A stretch of DNA of 64,000 nucleotides, from NCBI RefSeq assembly GCF_028583545.1, contig NZ_CP087106.1:5129001-5193000 (forward strand), read 5' to 3'. This document shows, piece by piece, positions 40,948 to 50,460 of this stretch (positions are counted from its first letter, which is position 1; every line of letters starts with the position of its first letter). The notes under the pieces are model-generated. The model did not search any database and was not told where the DNA came from. It worked only from the letters and a program-made list of their open reading frames with translations. Source of the DNA: Methylobacterium sp. NMS14P. GTDB lineage: Bacteria > Pseudomonadota > Alphaproteobacteria > Rhizobiales > Beijerinckiaceae. The translations under genes were made by a program, and so were the position numbers.

Positions 40948-43900
40948 ATGGCACGCTTCTTCATCGACCGCCCGGTCTTCGCCTGGGTGGTGGCCCTGTT
41001 CATCTGCCTGGGCGGCGCCCTGGCGATCCCGAACCTGCCGGTGGCGCAGTATCCGGTGATCGCTCCGCCCTCCATCGCCCTGTCCACGGCCTATCCGGGG
41101 GCGTCGGTGGAGAGCCTCTACATCGGCACGACCCGGCTCATCGAGGATGAGCTCAACGGCGCCGCCAACATCATGAGCTTCGAGTCGACCACCGACTCGT
41201 TCGGCTCGGTCAACATCACCGCCACCTTCCAGCCGGGCACCGACCCGTCGCTCGCCTCGGTCGAGGTGCAGAACCGGCTGAAGCGCGTGGAAGCGCGCCT
41301 GCCGGCCGAGGTGCGCCAGCAGGGCATCCTGGTCGAGGAGGCCTCGGCCGCGACCCTCAACATCATCACCCTCGTCTCCAAGGACGGGTCGATGGACGAG
41401 GTGGGTCTCGGCGACTTCCTGATCCGCAACGTGATCAACGAGATCCGCCGCATCCCCGGCGTCGGCCGCGCGACGCTCTACTCCACGGAGCGGTCGCTGC
41501 GCGTCTGGGTCGATCCCGACAAGCTGCGCGGCCTCTCGCTCAGCGCCTCGGACGTCACCGACGCGATCCGCAACCAGAACGTCCAGGTCGCGTCCGGCTC
41601 GGTCGGCGCGCAGCCGAGCCCGACCCGGCAGTCGCTCACCGTGCCGATCATCGTGAAGGGGCAGCTCGGCACGATCGAGGATTTCGGCGCCGTCGTGCTG
41701 CGGGCCAATTCCGACGGCTCGAACGTGCGCCTGCGCGACGTCGCCCGGATCGAGCTCGGCGGCGACGCCTACCAGTTCTCCACGCGCCTGAACGGCGGCC
41801 CGGCCGCCGGCATCTCGGTGACGCTGGCCCCCGACGGCAACGCGCTGGAGACCGCCAAGGCCATCCGCGCCAAGATGGTGGAGCTGTCCCAGTTCTTCCC
41901 GCCGGACCTGAAGTGGGACATCCCGTACGACATCACCCCGGCGGTGGAGGCCTCCATCGAGAAGGTGCTGCACACGCTGGTCGAGGCGGTGGTGCTGGTC
42001 TTCCTCGTGATGTTCCTGTTCCTGCAGAACATCCGCTACACCCTGATCCCCACCATCGTGGTGCCGATCGCCCTCATGGGCACGGTCACGGTGATGTGGA
42101 TCTCGGGCTTCTCGGTGAACGTGCTCACCATGTTCGGCATGGTGCTGGCCATCGGCATCCTGGTCGACGACGCCATCGTGGTGGTGGAGAACGTCGAGCG
42201 GATCATGAACGAGGAGGGTCTGCCGCCCAAGGAGGCCACCAAGAAGGCCATGGGGCAGATCACCGGGGCGATCATCGGCATTACCCTGGTGCTGATCGCC
42301 GTGTTCATCCCGATGGCGTTCTTCCCCGGCTCGGTCGGCATCATCTACCGGCAGTTCTCGATCGCGATGGTGACCTCCATCGCCTTCTCGGCGCTGCTCG
42401 CCCTGTCGCTGACGCCGGCGCTCTGCGCGACCTTCCTGAAGCCGATCGAGAAGGGGCACGGCCACGCCAAGGGCGGCGTGTTCGGGATGTTCAACCGCTT
42501 CGTCGATCGCGAGACCGCCCGCTACGGCCGCGGCACCGCGGCGTTCATCCGGAAGTCCGGCCGGGTGATGCTGGTCTACCTCGCGCTCGTGGCGGGCACG
42601 GCCTACGCCTTCGTGCAGTTGCCGGAGGGCTTCCTGCCGGTGGAGGACCAGGGCTTCTTCACGGTCGACATCCAGACGCCGCCCGGCGCCTCCTACAACC
42701 GCACCCAGGAGGCGGTCCGCAAGGTCGAGGAGCACCTGCTGGCGCAGCCCGGCGTCGCCACCGTGACGATGCTCAACGGCTTCTCGTTCTCGGGCCAGGC
42801 CCCGAGCACCAGTCAGGCCTTCGTGACCCTGAAGCCCTGGTCGGAGCGCGACGCCAAGAACTCGGCCGCCGCGCTGGTGGCCGGCACCAACGCGGCGCTC
42901 GCCAGCTACCGCGACGCCACGGTGGACGCCCAGGAGCCGCCGCCGGTCGACAACCTCGGCAACGCGGCGGGCTTCTCGTTCCGCCTGCAGGACCGGGCCA
43001 ACCGCGGCTACGCGGCCCTGCTGTCGGCCCAGGAGCAGCTCCTGAAGCTCGCGCAGCAGAGCCCGATCCTCCAGAAGGTGAAGATCGAGGGCCTGCCGCC
43101 GACCCCGCAGGCGGAGCTGGTGATCGACCGCGAGAAGGCGGCCGCGCTCGGCGTGAAGTTCGAGGACATCAACGCCACGATCCAGCTCAACCTCGGCTCG
43201 GTCTACCCGAACGACTTCCCCAACCGGGGCAAGATGCAGCGCGTCTACGTGCAGGCCGAGCAGCTGCAGCGCATGAGCGCGGCGGACATCCTCAACTACG
43301 CGGTGAAGAACGCCACCAACACGATGGTGCCGATGTCGTCCTTCGCGGAGCTGAAATGGAGCATGGGGCCGAGCCAGATCGTCGGCTTCAACGGCTACCA
43401 GTCGGTGCGCTTCACCGGCGAGCCGAACCCCGGCTACACGTCGGGCGACGCCATCGCCGAGATGGAGCGGCTGATGCTGCAGCTGCCCAAGGGCTTCGGC
43501 TATGCCTGGACGGGCCAGTCCTACCAGGAGAAGCAGGCGGGCAGCCAGGCGAGCCTGCTGCTGGCCCTGTCGGTGCTGATCGTGTTCCTGTGCCTTGCCG
43601 CGCTCTACGAGAGCTGGGCGATCCCGGTCTCGGTGATGCTGGTGATCCCGCTCGGCGTCATCGGCGCGGTGGCGGCCGTGTACCTGCGCGGCATGCCCAA
43701 CGACGTGTACTTCAAGATCGGGTTGATCACGATCATCGGCCTCTCGGCCAAGAACGCGATCCTGATCGTGGAGTTCGCCAAGGACCTGTGGAAGCCCGGC
43801 ACCTCCGTGGTGCGGGCCGCGGTCGAGGCGGCGACGCTCCGGTTCCGGCCGATCGTGATGACCTCGTTGGCCTTCATCTTCGGCGTGGTGCCCCTGGCCA

Positions 43901-44106
43901 TCGCCACCGGCGCCGCCTCGAAGAGCCAGCAGGCGATCGGCACCGGCGTGATGGGCGGCATGATCACCGCGACCGTGCTGGCGGTGTTCTTCGTGCCGGT
44001 CTTCTTCGTCGTCGTCATGCGCCTGTTCCGGCGCAAGGCGGTGGCGGAGGGCGAGGCGGCCGAGGCGGAGACGCGGCGCGAGCCCGCGCGGGTGGCGGCC
44101 GAGTAG
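40948..44106 (+). CDS. RND multidrug efflux permease (AcrB/HAE1 family)
   Basis: The 1052-residue protein has the twelve-helix RND plan: FFIDRPVFAWVVALFICLGG at the start, a large porter loop, the helix-4 proton-relay motif GMVLAIGILVDDAIVVVENV with the double aspartate, GFLPVEDQGFFTVDIQTPPG before the second loop, and IGLITIIGLSAKNAILIVEF in helix 10 with the conserved lysine. It is the proton-driven trimeric pump of the adaptor gene directly upstream. Substrates cannot be read from sequence, but HAE1 members export drugs, dyes and solvents. Confidence 0.94.
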   Translation: MARFFIDRPVFAWVVALFICLGGALAIPNLPVAQYPVIAPPSIALSTAYPGASVESLYIGTTRLIEDELNGAANIMSFESTTDSFGSVNITATFQPGTDPSLASVEVQNRLKRVEARLPAEVRQQGILVEEASAATLNIITLVSKDGSMDEVGLGDFLIRNVINEIRRIPGVGRATLYSTERSLRVWVDPDKLRGLSLSASDVTDAIRNQNVQVASGSVGAQPSPTRQSLTVPIIVKGQLGTIEDFGAVVLRANSDGSNVRLRDVARIELGGDAYQFSTRLNGGPAAGISVTLAPDGNALETAKAIRAKMVELSQFFPPDLKWDIPYDITPAVEASIEKVLHTLVEAVVLVFLVMFLFLQNIRYTLIPTIVVPIALMGTVTVMWISGFSVNVLTMFGMVLAIGILVDDAIVVVENVERIMNEEGLPPKEATKKAMGQITGAIIGITLVLIAVFIPMAFFPGSVGIIYRQFSIAMVTSIAFSALLALSLTPALCATFLKPIEKGHGHAKGGVFGMFNRFVDRETARYGRGTAAFIRKSGRVMLVYLALVAGTAYAFVQLPEGFLPVEDQGFFTVDIQTPPGASYNRTQEAVRKVEEHLLAQPGVATVTMLNGFSFSGQAPSTSQAFVTLKPWSERDAKNSAAALVAGTNAALASYRDATVDAQEPPPVDNLGNAAGFSFRLQDRANRGYAALLSAQEQLLKLAQQSPILQKVKIEGLPPTPQAELVIDREKAAALGVKFEDINATIQLNLGSVYPNDFPNRGKMQRVYVQAEQLQRMSAADILNYAVKNATNTMVPMSSFAELKWSMGPSQIVGFNGYQSVRFTGEPNPGYTSGDAIAEMERLMLQLPKGFGYAWTGQSYQEKQAGSQASLLLALSVLIVFLCLAALYESWAIPVSVMLVIPLGVIGAVAAVYLRGMPNDVYFKIGLITIIGLSAKNAILIVEFAKDLWKPGTSVVRAAVEAATLRFRPIVMTSLAFIFGVVPLAIATGAASKSQQAIGTGVMGGMITATVLAVFFVPVFFVVVMRLFRRKAVAEGEAAEAETRREPARVAAE

Positions 44107-44127
44107 GCCGGCGTCGCCCGCGCGCTC

Positions 44128-44219
44128 CGTCATCACGAGCGGAGCGACGTGACCCAGGGCAGCGCGACGTCGCGAGGCGTGGCGCCGCCCTGGATGGCTT
44201 CGCTGCGCTCGCAAAGACG
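44128..44219. repeat. Palindromic element of about 90 bp, copy 1
   Basis: The left arm (CGTCATCACGAGCGGAGCG) pairs with the right arm (GGCTTCGCTGCGCTCGCAAA, then GACG) around a less conserved centre containing ACCCAGGGCAGCGCG. The same arms and centre recur at 47,044, 48,164 and 59,159. It lies between the RND pump and the ABC substrate-binding gene. It looks like an intergenic REP/BIME-like repeat; I cannot name the family. Confidence 0.85.
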
Positions 44220-44400
44220 GGGCGTGTCGAAGCTGGCGATCGGAACCGGGGAAAACGCGCTTTGGAACGCGAGTAATGTCACTCAGCCGCGACAGGCTCG
44301 GCCCTCGTCTTGTATACAGATGGTCCGATGCTTGCTGACGCCGCGGTGGACGCCGCCGGGGCAGCCGGCCGGTGGCGCATTCACGGTCTCGGAGATCCGC

Positions 44401-46017
44401 TTGTCCCGCTCAGCCCTGAAGACCCTCGCCCGCGGCGTGGCCGCGAGCACGGTCGCGACGTTCGCGTTCGCCGCGCTGCCCGCGCAGGCCGCCAACGTCT
44501 TCCGCTTCGCCTTCCAGGGTGACCTGAAATCCCTCGACCCGTACTCCCTCAAGGAGAGTTTCACGGAAGGGATGCAGCAGGCGGCCTACGAGTCCCTCGT
44601 CACCCTCGACAAGAACCTGAAATTCGCCCCCGGGCTGGCCGAATCCTGGGAGACGCCCGAGCCGACCCGCTGGCGCTTCCACCTGCGCAAGAACGTCAAG
44701 TTCCACGACGGCTCGCCGTTCACCGCCGACGACGTGATCTTCTCCGCCCAGCGCGTCCGCGCCCCGGGCTCGAACTTCACCACCAACGTGCCCGCCGACG
44801 CCGAGTTCGTGAAGGTCGACGACTACACCGTCGACATGGTGCTGAAGAAGCCGAACCCCATCGCCATCGCCCAGTTCCCGACCTGGGTGATCATGTCGAA
44901 GGCGTGGTCCGAGAAGAACGGCGTCGTCCAGCCGACGCCGCCCAGCGCCACCAGCCCGAGCTACGCCACCCTGCACGAGAACGGCACCGGCCCGTTCGTG
45001 ATCACCGAGCACCAGCCCGGCGTGAGGACGGTGTTCAAGAAGTTCGACGGCTACTGGGGCAAGGTCGAGTCGAACCTCGACGAGGCGATCCTCACCACCA
45101 TCGCCAACCCGGCGACCCGCGTCGCCGCGCTGCTCTCCGGCGAGGTCGACTGGATCGACCCGGTGCCGCTGCAGGACCAGCAGCGGGTCAACGCCAGCGG
45201 CACCGCCACCGTGATGGCCGGGCCCGAGCTGCGCACGATCTTCCTCGGCATGGACCAGGACCGGGACGAGCTGAAGGACTCGAGCGTCAAGGGCAAGAAC
45301 CCGTTCAAGGACATCAAGGTGCGCGAGGCCTTCTACCTCGCCATCGACGAGGACACGATCGCCAAGCGCGTCATGCGCGGGCAGGCGGTGCCCTCCGCGC
45401 TGATGATCGCCCCGGCCCTCTACGACCGCGGCGCCGAGTTCAAGCGCCCGGCCACCGACCTCAAGAAGGCCAAGGAGCTGATGGCCCAGGCGGGCTACCC
45501 GGACGGGTTCTCGCTGACCATGGACTGCCCCAACGACCGCTACGTCAACGACGAGGCGATCTGTCAGGCGGTGGTCTCGATGCTGGCCCGCATCAACGTC
45601 AAGGTGAACCTCAACGCCCAGCCGAAGGCCAAGTACTTCGCCAAGGTGCTGGCACCGGCCTACGACACCTCGTTCTACCTGCTCGGCTGGACCCCGTCCT
45701 CGCTCGACAGCCACAACATCCTCTACGAGATCGTCGGCTGCCGGAAGCCCGGCGACAAGTCGGGCCGGGGCAGCTGGAACCTCGCCGGCTACTGCGACCC
45801 GAAGATCGACGCGATCGCCGACAAGGTCGAGGGCGAGACCGACAAGACCAAGCGCGACGCCCTGATCAAGGAGGGCTTCGACGTCCTCAACACCGACTGG
45901 GGCTACATCCCGCTGCACCAGCAGGCTCTGGCCTGGGGCGTCTCCAAGAAGGTCCACCTGACCCAGCGCGCCGACAACCTGCTCCTGCTCTACTGGGTGT
46001 CGAAGGACCCGCAGTAG
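44401..46017 (+). CDS. Peptide-type ABC transporter substrate-binding protein
   Basis: The protein has a signal peptide (VAASTVATFAFAALPAQAA) followed by the SBP_bac_5 fold: FRFAFQGDLKSLDPYSLKES, FAPGLAESWETPEPTRWRFH, LRKNVKFHDGSPFTADDVIF and the C-terminal YIPLHQQALAWGVSKK. It captures oligopeptides or similar ligands in the periplasm for the permeases encoded next. The TTG at 44,401 is chosen because GGAG stands six bases before it and the signal peptide begins there; upstream in-frame ATGs run into repeat copy 1. About 538 residues. Confidence 0.9.
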   Translation: MSRSALKTLARGVAASTVATFAFAALPAQAANVFRFAFQGDLKSLDPYSLKESFTEGMQQAAYESLVTLDKNLKFAPGLAESWETPEPTRWRFHLRKNVKFHDGSPFTADDVIFSAQRVRAPGSNFTTNVPADAEFVKVDDYTVDMVLKKPNPIAIAQFPTWVIMSKAWSEKNGVVQPTPPSATSPSYATLHENGTGPFVITEHQPGVRTVFKKFDGYWGKVESNLDEAILTTIANPATRVAALLSGEVDWIDPVPLQDQQRVNASGTATVMAGPELRTIFLGMDQDRDELKDSSVKGKNPFKDIKVREAFYLAIDEDTIAKRVMRGQAVPSALMIAPALYDRGAEFKRPATDLKKAKELMAQAGYPDGFSLTMDCPNDRYVNDEAICQAVVSMLARINVKVNLNAQPKAKYFAKVLAPAYDTSFYLLGWTPSSLDSHNILYEIVGCRKPGDKSGRGSWNLAGYCDPKIDAIADKVEGETDKTKRDALIKEGFDVLNTDWGYIPLHQQALAWGVSKKVHLTQRADNLLLLYWVSKDPQ

Positions 46018-46027
46018 GGGCCGCGGC

Positions 46028-47008
46028 GTGCTCGCCTTCCTGCTGCGGCGGGTGATCCAGGCGGCCGCGGTCCTCGCGGTCGTCGGGCTCATCGCCTTCG
46101 CGATGTTCCGGTTCGCGGGCGACCCCGTGAACCAGATCGTCGGCCCCGACACCACCGTGGCCGAGCGGGCCCAGATCCGGACGGATCTCGGCCTCGACGA
46201 CCCGGTTCTGGTCCAGTTCGTCCGCTACGCCGGCAACGTGGTGCGGGGCCGGTTCGGCATCTCGTACCAGTTCCGGCAGCCGGTCTCGCAGCTCTTGGCC
46301 GAGCGCATGCCGGCGACGCTGGAGCTCGCCTTCTGCGCCACGGTCTTCGCCCTCGTGGTGGGGATCCTGATGGGCGTGTACTGCGCGCTGCGCCGCGACT
46401 CCTGGCTCGCCGGGCTGTTCCAGGCGGTCTCGCTGATCGGGATCAGCCTGCCGACCTTCCTGATCGGCATCCTGCTGATCTACCTGTTCTCGGTGACGCT
46501 CGGCTGGCTGCCCTCCTACGGGCGCGGCGACACCGTGCGGCTCGGCTGGTGGACCACCGGATTCCTGACCGCCTCCGGGCTCAAGGCGCTGATCCTGCCC
46601 TCGGTGACGCTCGGCCTGTTCCAGATGACGCTGATCATGCGGCTGGTCCGCGCCGAGATGCTGGAGGTGCTGCGCACCGACTACATCCGCTTCGCCCGGG
46701 CGCGGGGGCTCACCACGCGCGCCGTCCACCTGCGGCACGCGCTGAAGAACACGCTGGTGCCGGTGATCACCATCGCGGGGCTGCAGCTCGGCTCGGTCAT
46801 CGCCTTCTCGATCATCACCGAGACGGTGTTCCAGTGGCCCGGCATGGGCCTGCTCTTCGTCCAGGCCGTGCAGAACGTCGATATCCCGATCATGTCCGCG
46901 TACCTGCTGCTCGTCGCCCTGATCTTCGTGACCATCAACCTCGTGGTCGACATCCTCTACACGGTGGTGGACCCGCGCCTGCGGCTGCCCGCCGGGCGGA
47001 CGGCGTGA
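46028..47008 (+). CDS. Peptide-type ABC transporter permease (DppB-like)
   Basis: The 326-residue inner-membrane protein has six helices and the DppB pattern: FLLRRVIQAAAVLAVVGLIA, TTVAERAQIRTDLGLDDPVL, VQFVRYAGNVVRGRFGISYQ, and the EAA loop EVLRTDYIRFARARGLTTRA that contacts the ATPase. The GTG start at 46,028 follows the substrate-binding gene by 10 bp. It forms the pore with the second permease (47,184). Confidence 0.93.
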   Translation: MLAFLLRRVIQAAAVLAVVGLIAFAMFRFAGDPVNQIVGPDTTVAERAQIRTDLGLDDPVLVQFVRYAGNVVRGRFGISYQFRQPVSQLLAERMPATLELAFCATVFALVVGILMGVYCALRRDSWLAGLFQAVSLIGISLPTFLIGILLIYLFSVTLGWLPSYGRGDTVRLGWWTTGFLTASGLKALILPSVTLGLFQMTLIMRLVRAEMLEVLRTDYIRFARARGLTTRAVHLRHALKNTLVPVITIAGLQLGSVIAFSIITETVFQWPGMGLLFVQAVQNVDIPIMSAYLLLVALIFVTINLVVDILYTVVDPRLRLPAGRTA

Positions 47009-47043
47009 GGTCGGACATGATGGACTCCTCCGCCTGGCCACCC

Positions 47044-47133
47044 CGTCATCGCGAGCGAAGCGAAGCGACCCAGGGCAGCGCGCGTCCGGTCGGCGTGGCT
47101 CTGCTGGATTGCTTCGCTGCGCTCGCAAAGACG
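47044..47133. repeat. Palindromic element of about 90 bp, copy 2 (inside the ABC operon)
   Basis: The arms CGTCATCGCGAGCGAAGCGA and GATTGCTTCGCTGCGCTCGC are complementary over most of their length and the centre again reads ACCCAGGGCAGCGCG. It fills the gap between the two permease genes. Confidence 0.88.
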
Positions 47134-47183
47134 GCGGCTGCCGCACCGAAGCGTTCAACTGGACATGGCGTGAGGGGCGGCCG

Positions 47184-48155
47184 ATGAGCGGGTACGACCT
47201 CGACGCGGGCGACGCCCCGCCGGTCCCGCTGCCGGAGGCGAAGCCCTCGCGGCTCGCGCGCTGGCGCGACTCCGACCTGCTGGCGAACTTCCTGCGCTCG
47301 AAAACCGCTGTGGCGGCGCTGATCGCCACGCTGCTGATGGTCGGGCTCGCCTTCGCGTCCCCGTGGATCGCCCCGCAGAACCCCTACGACCCGGCCCAGC
47401 TCGACCTGATCAACTCCAACCTGCCGCCGATCTGGCAGGCGGACGGACAGGCGCCCTACTATCTCGGCACCGACGACCAGGGCCGGGACGTGCTCTCGGC
47501 GGTGCTGTACGGCCTGCGCCTGTCGCTGATCGTCGGCGTGCTCGGGGTGCTGACCTCCGGGATCCTCGGCATCGCGCTCGGCCTGATCGCCGGCTACGCC
47601 GGCGGCTTCCTCGACACGCTGATCATGCGGGTCGCCGACGTGCAACTCACCTTCCCGGCGATCCTGATCGCCCTGGTGGTGGACGGCGTCGCCAAGGCGA
47701 GCTTCGGCAGCGCCCTCGACGTCGGGCCGCTGATCGGGCTGATCGTGGTCTCGATCGGCCTGTCCTTCTGGGTGCAGTACGCCCGGACCGTGCGCTCCTC
47801 CGTGATGGTCGAGAAGGGCAAGGACTACGTCCAGGCGGCGCGGCTGATCGGCCTGTCGCCGCCGGTGATCATGGTCCGCCACGTCCTGCCGAACGTCACA
47901 GGCCCGGTCTTCGTGATCGCGACGATCAACCTCGCGCTCGCGATCATCACCGAGGCGACGCTGTCGTTCCTCGGCACGGGCCTGCCCGAGACCATGCCGT
48001 CGCTCGGCACGCTGATCCGCACCGGCAACCGGTTCCTGTTCTCCGGCGAGTGGTGGATCGTCGCCTTCCCGGGGCTGGCGCTCGCCGGGCTCGTCATCGC
48101 CATCAACCTCCTGGGGGATTGGCTGCGCGACGCGCTCAATCCGAAGCTGCAATGA
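47184..48155 (+). CDS. Peptide-type ABC transporter permease (DppC-like)
   Basis: The 323-residue protein has the N-terminal OppC-type segment (RDSDLLANFLRSKTAVAALI), APQNPYDPAQLDL, the LGTDDQGRDVLSAVLYGLRL signature that defines DppC/OppC, and the EAA loop EKGKDYVQAARLIGLSPPVI. ATG 47,184 follows GGGGCGGCCG. It pairs with the DppB-like permease; a palindromic repeat separates them. The first 35 residues are acidic and proline-rich and precede the first helix. Confidence 0.93.
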   Translation: MSGYDLDAGDAPPVPLPEAKPSRLARWRDSDLLANFLRSKTAVAALIATLLMVGLAFASPWIAPQNPYDPAQLDLINSNLPPIWQADGQAPYYLGTDDQGRDVLSAVLYGLRLSLIVGVLGVLTSGILGIALGLIAGYAGGFLDTLIMRVADVQLTFPAILIALVVDGVAKASFGSALDVGPLIGLIVVSIGLSFWVQYARTVRSSVMVEKGKDYVQAARLIGLSPPVIMVRHVLPNVTGPVFVIATINLALAIITEATLSFLGTGLPETMPSLGTLIRTGNRFLFSGEWWIVAFPGLALAGLVIAINLLGDWLRDALNPKLQ

Positions 48156-48163
48156 TCGGGCAT

Positions 48164-48253
48164 CGTCATCGCGGGCGCAGCGAAGCGACCCAGGGCAGCG
48201 CGACCCCGGTGAGCGCGGCGCCGCTGGATTGCTTCGCTGTGCTCGCAGGGACG
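48164..48253. repeat. Palindromic element of about 90 bp, copy 3 (inside the ABC operon)
   Basis: It starts CGTCATCGCGGGCGCAGCGA and ends GATTGCTTCGCTGTGCTCGC then AGGGACG. Both the arms and the ACCCAGGGCAGCGCG centre match copies 1 and 2. It lies between the DppC-like permease and the first ATPase gene. Confidence 0.87.
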
Positions 48254-48297
48254 GGGGCGCCCGTTCGACGCCCGGTTGCCACCGGAGCCCGCACGCC

Positions 48298-49278
48298 ATG
48301 ACCGACACCATCCTCTCCGTGCGCGACCTCACGGTCGCCTTCGACACCCGCCGCGGGTCGCTCACCGCCATCGACCGGGTCTCGTTCGACATCGGCCGCG
48401 GCGAGATCCTGGGCGTGGTCGGCGAGTCCGGGGCCGGCAAGTCGGTGACCGGCTCGGCGGTGATCGGGCTGATCGACCGGCCCGGCCGGATCGCCGGCGG
48501 CGAGATCCGCCTGCGCGGCGAGCGCATCGACAACCTCTCCCCCGAGGCGATGCGGCGGGTGCGCGGCAAGCGCATCGGCATGATCTTCCAGGATCCGCTG
48601 ACCTCGCTCGACCCGCTGTTCCGGGTCGGCGACCAGATCGTCGAGACCCTGCGCACCCACACCGACCTGTCCGCGAAGGCCGCCCGCACCCGCGCCATCG
48701 ACCTGCTCGCCGAGGTCGGCATCCCGGCGCCCGAGCGGCGCATCGACGGCTACCCGCACGAATTCTCCGGCGGCATGCGCCAGCGGGTGGTGATCGCCCT
48801 CGCGCTCGCGGCCGAGCCCGAGCTGATCATCGCCGACGAGCCGACGACTGCCCTCGACGTCTCGGTCCAGGCCCAGATCATCACGCTGCTCAAGCGCCTG
48901 TGCCGCGAGCACGGCACCGCGGTGATGCTGGTGACCCACGACATGGGCGTCATCGCCGAGGCCGCCGACCGGGTGGCGGTGATGTATGCCGGGCGGGTGG
49001 CCGAGATCGGCCCGGTCGCCTCGGTGATCGCCAAGCCCCACCACCCCTACGCGGTCGGCCTGATGGGCGCGATCCCGACCCTGTCGCAGGAGGCCGACCG
49101 GCTCAGCCAGATTCCCGGATCGATGCCGCGGCTCACCGCCATCCCGAAGGGCTGCGCCTTCAACCCGCGCTGCCCGAAGGTTTTTTCGAGATGCCGCGTC
49201 GAGCGCCCGGAGCCGATCCCGGTCGATGCGAGCCGAGTGGCCTGTCACCTGTACGATGCAGCGGAGCGCGCAGCGTGA
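48298..49278 (+). CDS. Peptide-type ABC transporter ATP-binding protein (DppD-like)
   Basis: The 326-residue ATPase has Walker A (GESGAGKSVTGSA), Q-loop (IFQDPLTSLDP), signature (EFSGGMRQRV), Walker B (LIIADEPTTALD) and H-loop (VTHDMG), followed by the oligopeptide-transporter C-terminal region with GCAFNPRCPKVFSRCRVE, whose cysteines can bind an iron-sulfur cluster in related DppD/OppD proteins. ATG 48,298 is chosen at the start of the domain. Its TGA overlaps the GTG of the next ATPase. Confidence 0.94.
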   Translation: MTDTILSVRDLTVAFDTRRGSLTAIDRVSFDIGRGEILGVVGESGAGKSVTGSAVIGLIDRPGRIAGGEIRLRGERIDNLSPEAMRRVRGKRIGMIFQDPLTSLDPLFRVGDQIVETLRTHTDLSAKAARTRAIDLLAEVGIPAPERRIDGYPHEFSGGMRQRVVIALALAAEPELIIADEPTTALDVSVQAQIITLLKRLCREHGTAVMLVTHDMGVIAEAADRVAVMYAGRVAEIGPVASVIAKPHHPYAVGLMGAIPTLSQEADRLSQIPGSMPRLTAIPKGCAFNPRCPKVFSRCRVERPEPIPVDASRVACHLYDAAERAA

Positions 49279-50255
49279 GCGCCTACGTCGAAGTCACCGA
49301 CCTGCGCCGCCGGTTCGACGTCTCGAAGCCCTGGCTCAACCGGGTGATCGAGCGCGAACCCCGGAAATTCCTCACGGCGGTCGACCGGGTCGGCTTCGCG
49401 ATCGAGAAGGGCGAGACCTTCGCGATCGTCGGCGAATCCGGCTCCGGCAAGTCGACGGTGGCCCGGATGGTGGTCGGCCTGCTGCCGCCCACCGCCGGCG
49501 AGGTGCGGATCACCGGCGTCTCGATGACCGACCCGCGCCAGGCCGCGGCGCGGCGGCGCCTGCGCGCGCGCATCCAGATGATCTTCCAGGACCCCTACGC
49601 GTCCATGAACCCGCGCTGGCGGGTGGGGAAGATCATCGCCGAGCCGATCCGGGCCTTCGACCTGATCCAGGGGGAGGGGGCGATCCGCGCCCGGGTCGGC
49701 GAACTCCTCGGCCTCGTCGGTCTCCACGCGGACGACGCTCGAAAATACCCGCACGAATTCTCAGGCGGGCAGCGCCAGCGGGTGGCGATCGCCCGGGCGT
49801 TGGCGAGCCAGGCCGAGTTCCTGGTGGGCGACGAGCCGACCTCGGCGCTCGACGTCTCGGTGCAGGCCCAGATCCTCAACCTGATGCGCGACCTGCAGGA
49901 CCGGCTGGGGCTCACCTACCTGTTCATCTCCCACAACCTCGCCGTGGTCCGCCACATGGCGACCCGGGTGGGCGTGATGTATCTCGGCCGCCTCGTGGAG
50001 GTCGCGTCCGCCAGGGACCTGTTCGCGACGCCGCGCCATCCCTACACGCGGATGCTCCTCGACGCGGTGCCCGACCTCGCCCATGTCGGCCGCGCCCGGG
50101 TGCCGGTCTCCGGCGAGATCCCGAACCCGATCGACCCGCCGCCCGGCTGCACCTTCAACCCGCGCTGCCCGCTCGCCAACGACCGCTGCCGGACCGAGGT
50201 GCCGGCGCTCCTCGACGGCGTCGCCTGCCACGCCGTGCAGGAAGGGCGGGCCTGA
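49275..50255 (+). CDS. Peptide-type ABC transporter ATP-binding protein (DppF-like)
   Basis: The 326-residue ATPase has Walker A (GESGSGKSTVARM), Q-loop (IFQDPYASMNPRWRVG), signature (EFSGGQRQRVAIARAL), Walker B (FLVGDEPTSALD) and H-loop (ISHNLA), and the GCTFNPRCPLANDRCR C-terminal motif. It forms the heterodimeric motor with the DppD-like subunit; the GTG start overlaps its stop by four bases. It completes a five-gene importer (44,401-50,255). Confidence 0.94.
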   Translation: MSAYVEVTDLRRRFDVSKPWLNRVIEREPRKFLTAVDRVGFAIEKGETFAIVGESGSGKSTVARMVVGLLPPTAGEVRITGVSMTDPRQAAARRRLRARIQMIFQDPYASMNPRWRVGKIIAEPIRAFDLIQGEGAIRARVGELLGLVGLHADDARKYPHEFSGGQRQRVAIARALASQAEFLVGDEPTSALDVSVQAQILNLMRDLQDRLGLTYLFISHNLAVVRHMATRVGVMYLGRLVEVASARDLFATPRHPYTRMLLDAVPDLAHVGRARVPVSGEIPNPIDPPPGCTFNPRCPLANDRCRTEVPALLDGVACHAVQEGRA

Positions 50256-50322
50256 CAAGCGGGCCTGGGCGGCTGCCCCGGCCTGCCGTTGCGCTCGGCC
50301 TGCGCAGGCGCTATGGGCCGTC

Positions 50323-50378
50323 CCCGATGGGGATGGAGTTCCCCGAAACCGCCCGTCAGGGCTGATGACTCCTACCGC
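50323..50378 (+). promoter_or_regulatory. Fluoride riboswitch (crcB motif)
   Basis: The sequence reads CCGATGGGGATGGAGTTCCC, then CGAAACCGCC, and GCTGATGACTCCTAC, matching the conserved GGNGATGGNNTTCCC and GCTGATGACTCCTAC blocks of the crcB/fluoride aptamer with its pseudoknot. It lies about 80 bp before crcB and is followed by a terminator hairpin (50,410), the usual expression platform: without fluoride the terminator forms, with fluoride it is blocked. Confidence 0.93.
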
Positions 50379-50409
50379 GAAACCGGCGGTGGGAGTGCGT
50401 CTTGCAAGC

Positions 50410-50430
50410 ACCCGCCGCGACGGCGGGTTT
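50410..50430 (+). terminator. Riboswitch-controlled intrinsic terminator
   Basis: ACCCGCCG (50,410-50,417) and CGGCGGGT (50,421-50,428) form a perfect 8-bp stem with a 3-base loop followed by TTTCTC. Upstream bases CGGCGGTGGGAG (50,384-50,395) could form an antiterminator with the left arm, as expected for a transcriptional riboswitch. Confidence 0.8.
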
Positions 50431-50460
50431 CTCATGCCCGCCCGACGCACTGGAGCGCGC

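Noticed and set aside
39631..44214. A 1527-codon open frame on the minus strand opposite the RND genes
   Set aside because: It is a high-GC shadow of the real adaptor and pump genes, rich in His/Arg/Gly/Asp with no family motif, while the plus strand encodes a full RND pair.
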